From positions 1-64,000 of the IMG/VR virus record IMGVR_UViG_3300010158_000053: a DNA stretch of 64,000 nucleotides, one strand, 5' to 3'. Both the position numbers and the translations under genes were made by a program. This DNA is from a virus. This document shows, in pieces, positions 61,657-64,000 of the stretch (position 1 is its first letter; every line of letters starts with the position of its first letter). The notes under the pieces were generated by a model. That model did no database searches and was not told the origin of the DNA. It worked only from the letters and a program-made list of their open reading frames with translations.

Positions 61657-62676
61657 TTATGCACCTACAAAATGCTGTAGGATTTCGTAATGGTCTTCAA
61701 AGCATTGATCCGACCGGACCTCTGCAATAGGCACCCATCTAGCCTTTTCTGCATCATCACTACCTTTGACTTTTGGAAGTTCGCCATCAGGTAGAACAAT
61801 GTGGAAAGCGTGTGTAATTATACGACCTCGTGGACTACGGTCAATTGCATCAAATACTCTGCTACGAACAATACTACCTTTAAGTACTGGAGCAGGAACC
61901 TTGATCTGTGTTTCTTCACGTAGTTCACGCAACATAGCGGCCTCAACACTTTTGTCTGTATTAGCATTGACATAACCGCCAGGCAGTGCCCAAAGGCCGC
62001 GACCTGGTTCAGCACGGCGTTTGATCATTAGTACGTGACCACTGCAAATGACCACAGCGTCGGCAGTACTAAAGATTGGAGGATACTTCAATCCAGCATA
62101 TTGCTTTTTGTGTTCAATAATGAATTCACGTTCACGGATCACTTGTTCGTACTCTGCGGTAAGTGAAAACGCCATTAAGAAATCAAAAGTACTCGGCGGT
62201 ACAACATTCTTAATAAAGTTCATATTGACATCACGTTTGAAATACAACTCGCGAATGTCAGTAGCATCAAGTGGTTCAAGCAGTTCTACTTCTTCAAAAC
62301 CCCATTGCGGGAACATATCTAAGTAAAACGAACTTGGATCTTTCTTGTGCCCAATAATACCAATGTTATCACCCGGTTTGGTATGTTTAGCAACCAATGC
62401 TTGAACACGAACTGCCCACGCTTGGTCATTGTAAATTGTATCTGGATTGGGTTCAACTTGAACCTGCAAGTCAAGTCCACTAGTTGCGTACTTGATCATT
62501 ACGCTACGTTCGTGAAAGGTAAAGGGATTCTTGTAAGTGCGTGGCTGATTAGCGCTGCCGCAAATAAAGATCAATTGTTTACATTTAGCAGTGGCTCTAT
62601 GTGCCAGCATCAAATGTGCTGTGTGAAACGGTTGAAAACGTCCGATTAGGACAAGGGTATCATATTGTTTAGACAT
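61657..62676 (-). CDS. nadM: Bifunctional NMN adenylyltransferase / Nudix hydrolase
   Basis: The N-terminal half has the adenylyltransferase motif GRFQPFHTAH (TxAH variant of HxGH) and a substrate loop RTYKNPFTF, as in NadM. The C-terminal half has a Nudix box GGYVNANTDKSVEAAMLRELREETQI. It converts NMN and ATP to NAD; the Nudix domain may hydrolyse ADP-ribose or similar. It precedes the NAMPT gene in an operon with its own promoter. Confidence 0.94.
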   Translation of the reverse strand: MSKQYDTLVLIGRFQPFHTAHLMLAHRATAKCKQLIFICGSANQPRTYKNPFTFHERSVMIKYATSGLDLQVQVEPNPDTIYNDQAWAVRVQALVAKHTKPGDNIGIIGHKKDPSSFYLDMFPQWGFEEVELLEPLDATDIRELYFKRDVNMNFIKNVVPPSTFDFLMAFSLTAEYEQVIREREFIIEHKKQYAGLKYPPIFSTADAVVICSGHVLMIKRRAEPGRGLWALPGGYVNANTDKSVEAAMLRELREETQIKVPAPVLKGSIVRSRVFDAIDRSPRGRIITHAFHIVLPDGELPKVKGSDDAEKARWVPIAEVRSDQCFEDHYEILQHFVGA

Positions 62677-62725
62677 TCAAAAATCCTTTGAATAATGTCG
62701 CTCGGAGTCTATCTCTTTGCTGTAT

Positions 62726-62734
62726 GTATTTATT
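62726..62734 (-). promoter_or_regulatory. Late-promoter-like AATAAATAC
   Basis: Minus-strand AATAAATAC overlaps the sigma70 -10 box of the NAD operon promoter, so the same site may work early and late. Confidence 0.4.
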
Positions 62735-62760
62735 ATACAGGAGAAATTATCTCCTGTAAA
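62732..62760 (-). promoter_or_regulatory. Sigma70-like promoter of the NAD salvage operon
   Basis: TTTACA (62755-62760) and TATAAT (62732-62737) with a 17-base spacer, entirely overlapping an eight-base hairpin. Confidence 0.65.
62737..62757 (-). terminator. Hairpin after the rubredoxin gene
   Basis: Eight-base arms (62737-62744 and 62750-62757) with a five-base loop. It could end the rubrerythrin-rubredoxin transcript; the T-run is poor. Confidence 0.45.
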
Positions 62761-62775
62761 GTGATTTGGTTATTT

Positions 62776-62910
62776 TTATACTACTATATCTTCGTAGTCT
62801 TCTTTACCTACACCACACTCTGGGCAGGTAAAATCATCTGGAAGTGTATCCCAAACGCCTTCAGTTTCCTCATCGTGAATGTGACCACAGACAATGCAAA
62901 CGTGTTCCAT
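62776..62910 (-). CDS. Rubredoxin
   Basis: The 44-residue protein has both iron-binding knuckles, CIVCGH (Cys5, Cys8) and CPECGVGK (Cys29, Cys32), with the conserved Trp20 and LPDDF between them. It is shorter than most rubredoxins (about 52) but complete in ligands. It would pass electrons to the rubrerythrin encoded just upstream; the ATG overlaps that gene's TAA (TAATG). Confidence 0.9.
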   Translation of the reverse strand: MEHVCIVCGHIHDEETEGVWDTLPDDFTCPECGVGKEDYEDIVV

Positions 62911-63359
62911 TATAGTTTCTCCAATACAGATTGATATGCGGCGGCGTGACGTTGCTCAACTTTTTGCAATGCTGCAAAGCGTTTTTCAGCTTTGGCCAAT
63001 ACAGCAGCAAATTGTTCAGCGTGTTCTTTACTTTCTTCAATTTGGTGATTGGCTTCAAAAGCGGCTTTGGTATTGCCTTCAAGTTCTGCTGCACGTTTGA
63101 AGTCTGGATACATTGTAGTAAACTCATATGTTTCACCTTCAATGGCTTTTTCCAAACATTCTCGAGTATTTGGTTTACCAATTAGTAATTCCAAATGACC
63201 CCAAGCGTGTAGCAACTCTTGGTCAGCAGTATGCTCAAAATGTCGTGCAACATCTTCGTAACCTTCTTCCCTTGCAATCTTTGCAAAGTAACGATACTTG
63301 ATGTGTGCTTGACTCTCACCCGCCAATGCGCTTTCAAGATTTTTAATTGTAATAGACAT
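62910..63359 (-). CDS. Rubrerythrin-like diiron peroxidase
   Basis: The ferritin-like four-helix protein has ligands in ALAGESQAH (E15), DQELLHAWGH (E48, H51), EGETYEF (E75) and IEESKEHAEQF near 107-117. It reduces hydrogen peroxide with electrons from rubredoxin. The usual fused C-terminal rubredoxin domain is missing and is supplied by the next gene instead. With the SOD it forms a superoxide-to-water pathway. GGAG lies before the ATG at 63359. Confidence 0.9.
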   Translation of the reverse strand: MSITIKNLESALAGESQAHIKYRYFAKIAREEGYEDVARHFEHTADQELLHAWGHLELLIGKPNTRECLEKAIEGETYEFTTMYPDFKRAAELEGNTKAAFEANHQIEESKEHAEQFAAVLAKAEKRFAALQKVEQRHAAAYQSVLEKL

Positions 63360-63380
63360 ACAGTCTCCTTGTAAAATAAT

Positions 63381-63409
63381 ATTGTACTTTTATTTACTAT
63401 AGGAATCAA
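63381..63409 (-). promoter_or_regulatory. Probable promoter of the rubrerythrin-rubredoxin operon
   Basis: TACAAT (63381-63386) with a weak -35 TTGATT (63404-63409), 17 bases apart. A TAAATA stretch lies in the spacer. Confidence 0.5.
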
Positions 63410-63459
63410 CCTAAAAATAGCATTTTTCAATTGAAAATTCCTATGACTTCTATAGTCAT

Positions 63460-63482
63460 AAAAATAGGCTCCGGAGAGCCTA
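63460..63482 (-). terminator. Terminator of the tmRNA gene
   Basis: Perfect seven-base arms (63465-63471 and 63476-63482) with a four-base loop are followed by five T on the minus strand. A second small hairpin lies just downstream. Confidence 0.85.
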
Positions 63483-63666
63483 CTTTGAGTTTCTGTTGCG
63501 AGGTATGTCTTACCCCAGGCTGCGTTTAGGCGGCCAATGCGTAAACTGAATCGTTTGCATTTATAGGTTTTGTGTCTTCGGCCGGGAAACCCCAACCCTA
63601 ACGGCTTCTACATTGCCGGACTGTCCATTTCATTACTCTTGACCCTGTCGAAACCATGGCAGGCCC
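63465..63666 (-). ncRNA. ssrA: Two-piece tmRNA, coding piece with tag reading frame
   Basis: The 5' end GGGCCTG (63666-63660) pairs perfectly over seven bases with CAGGTCC before the ACCA of the acceptor piece. The D-loop region GGTTTCGACAGGG is typical of tmRNA. The resume codon GCA starts a frame coding ANDSVYALAA then TAA (63514-63546), close to the host-type tag AANDENYALAA and ending in the LAA degron read by ClpA and ClpX. Downstream stems fit tmRNA pseudoknots and end at the terminator. A bound SmpB from the host is presumably needed. The exact 3' end is not known. Confidence 0.93.
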
Positions 63667-63679
63667 ATCATAAGAAAAC

Positions 63680-63877
63680 TTACTTTATAAAACGAGGAAT
63701 ACGAATTTCTGTACCAGCATATTGAAATGAATCTAACATTGGAACTAATGATTCAATATCACTAGCATTGTGTCGTTCCATCATCGTATGCTCACCATCT
63801 ATCAACATAAAGTACAACTTGGTTGTACCTTCGTCAACTTGCGGCTTGAAAATATATTCTAAATCTTGTAAAATCAT
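63680..63877 (-). CDS. Small protein encoded inside the tmRNA intervening segment, 65 aa
   Basis: ATG 63877 with AAGGA six bases upstream opens a 65-codon frame (MILQDLEYIFKPQVDEG...), ending at TAA 63680. It lies wholly in the 223-base segment between the CCA end of the acceptor piece (63890) and the mature 5' end of the coding piece (63666), which is normally cut out and discarded. The codon use and charge pattern look like a true small phage protein. I do not recognise a family. It would be translated from the tmRNA precursor before or instead of processing. Confidence 0.7.
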   Translation of the reverse strand: MILQDLEYIFKPQVDEGTTKLYFMLIDGEHTMMERHNASDIESLVPMLDSFQYAGTEIRIPRFIK

Positions 63878-63889
63878 CAAACTTCCTTA

Positions 63890-63954
63890 TGGTGGACCTG
63901 GCGGGAGTCGAACCCGCGTCCAGAATCCTTTTCAATCGACTTCATACAGTCTTA
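63890..63954 (-). ncRNA. ssrA: Two-piece tmRNA, acceptor piece
   Basis: The segment GACGCGGGTTCGACTCCCG is the tmRNA T-arm with the invariant TTCGA, followed by CAGGTCCACCA, which is the acceptor strand and encoded CCA. Upstream GACTGT and TTGA can pair with ACAGTC and TCAA of the coding piece to form helix P2. The acceptor piece comes first in the transcript, which defines a circularly permuted gene as known in alphaproteobacteria, cyanobacteria and some betaproteobacteria. The 5' end is placed from the promoter and is approximate. Confidence 0.93.
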
Positions 63955-63960
63955 ACTTAC

Positions 63961-63989
63961 AGTATATATTTATTTAATATCTATGTCAA
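63961..63989 (-). promoter_or_regulatory. Sigma70 promoter of the permuted tmRNA gene
   Basis: TTGACA (63984-63989) and TATACT (63961-63966) are separated by 17 bases on the minus strand and place the transcript start at about 63954, the start of the acceptor piece. Confidence 0.82.
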
Positions 63990-64000
63990 TCAAATTGGTA

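Noticed and set aside
63182-63595. 137-codon minus-strand ORF over the tmRNA coding piece
   Set aside because: It runs through the tag frame, tmRNA stems and terminator and into the rubrerythrin gene in another frame; the RNA structure explains the sequence.
63890-63954. A tRNA gene at the right edge
   Set aside because: The T-arm and CCA are tRNA-like, but there is no anticodon arm, and the acceptor strand pairs with the tmRNA coding piece.
63768-63977. Plus-strand ORF with PGGSRTRVQNPF
   Set aside because: This is the well-known false ORF produced by the antisense of a tmRNA/tRNA T-arm and CCA end.

Overview
The window reads as part of the genome of a large, lytic, T4-like tailed phage (myovirus type) with an AT-rich genome. 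The evidence is a clamp-loader ATPase, PhoH, a T4/cyanophage-type GroES co-chaperonin, a lysis cassette (3TM holin, GH19 endolysin, spanin-like lipoprotein and coiled-coil protein), long tail-fibre genes, two RNA ligases, an NAD salvage pair, and late-promoter-like octamers close to TATAAATA. Almost every gene is on the minus strand in tightly packed runs whose stop and start codons overlap (ATGA or TAATG). Only PhoH (12.9-13.7 kb) and one small membrane/basic protein (27.3-27.7 kb) are on the plus strand. No stretch of more than 300 bases lacks a gene; the longest gap (207 bases, 40.53-40.74 kb) holds a promoter, two perfect DnaA boxes and a large inverted repeat. The host is not known. The tmRNA tag (ANDSVYALAA) and the two-piece permuted tmRNA form would fit a betaproteobacterium, but that is inference.

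Layout. 1-4.2 kb: two pol-beta-type nucleotidyltransferases (one fused to a cytidylyltransferase-like domain), small proteins and a likely virion protein. 4.2-8.1 kb: protein quality control (ClpA-like unfoldase, peptide deformylase, DnaJ/CbpA-like). 8.1-12.8 kb: lysis and membrane cassette plus late proteins. 12.9-18.2 kb: PhoH, clamp loader, GroES, a cytidylyltransferase, and an odd fragment of a bacterial DNA polymerase III alpha subunit. 18.2-26.3 kb: adhesion genes (collar-domain fibre, collagen-like fibre with S74 chaperone, and a 1413-residue fibre that starts with a sedolisin peptidase). 26.3-36.3 kb: Fe/Mn superoxide dismutase with a capsid-targeting-like N-terminus, glycosyltransferase/methyltransferase/oxygenase megaproteins, UV-damage endonuclease and sugar-nucleotide enzymes. 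36.4-48.8 kb: 6-pyruvoyl-tetrahydropterin synthase-like protein, ClpP, GTP cyclohydrolase I, SprT-like protease, glycosyltransferases and many small unknowns. 48.8-63.4 kb: RNA ligases, phosphoesterase, polynucleotide kinase, an RF1-like release factor interrupted by an in-frame UGA, AAA+ ATPases, NAMPT plus NMNAT-Nudix, rubredoxin and rubrerythrin.

At the right edge (63.46-63.99 kb) lies what I consider the most interesting locus: a complete circularly permuted tmRNA gene. Its promoter is followed by the acceptor piece (ending CCA), then an intervening segment that itself carries a 65-codon ORF with a Shine-Dalgarno sequence, then the coding piece with the tag reading frame, then a terminator. 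The seven-base acceptor stem pairs perfectly between the two pieces. With the phage's own ClpA and ClpP this makes a possible self-contained tag-and-degrade system. The RNA ligases, kinase and release-factor homologue suggest that keeping translation working in a damaged or starving host is a main theme; the NAD pathway, SOD and rubrerythrin suggest defence against metabolic and oxidative countermeasures.

Regulation. Many middle-region genes have host sigma70 promoters (TTGACA-17-TATAAT). Three place the -10 only 5-6 bases before the ATG, predicting leaderless mRNAs. Several share an initial transcribed motif (ACACACATAG.AAGT). Some sit inside long inverted repeats that could be both terminator and operator. 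Structural genes are preceded by AATAAATAC/TATAAATA-type late-promoter candidates.
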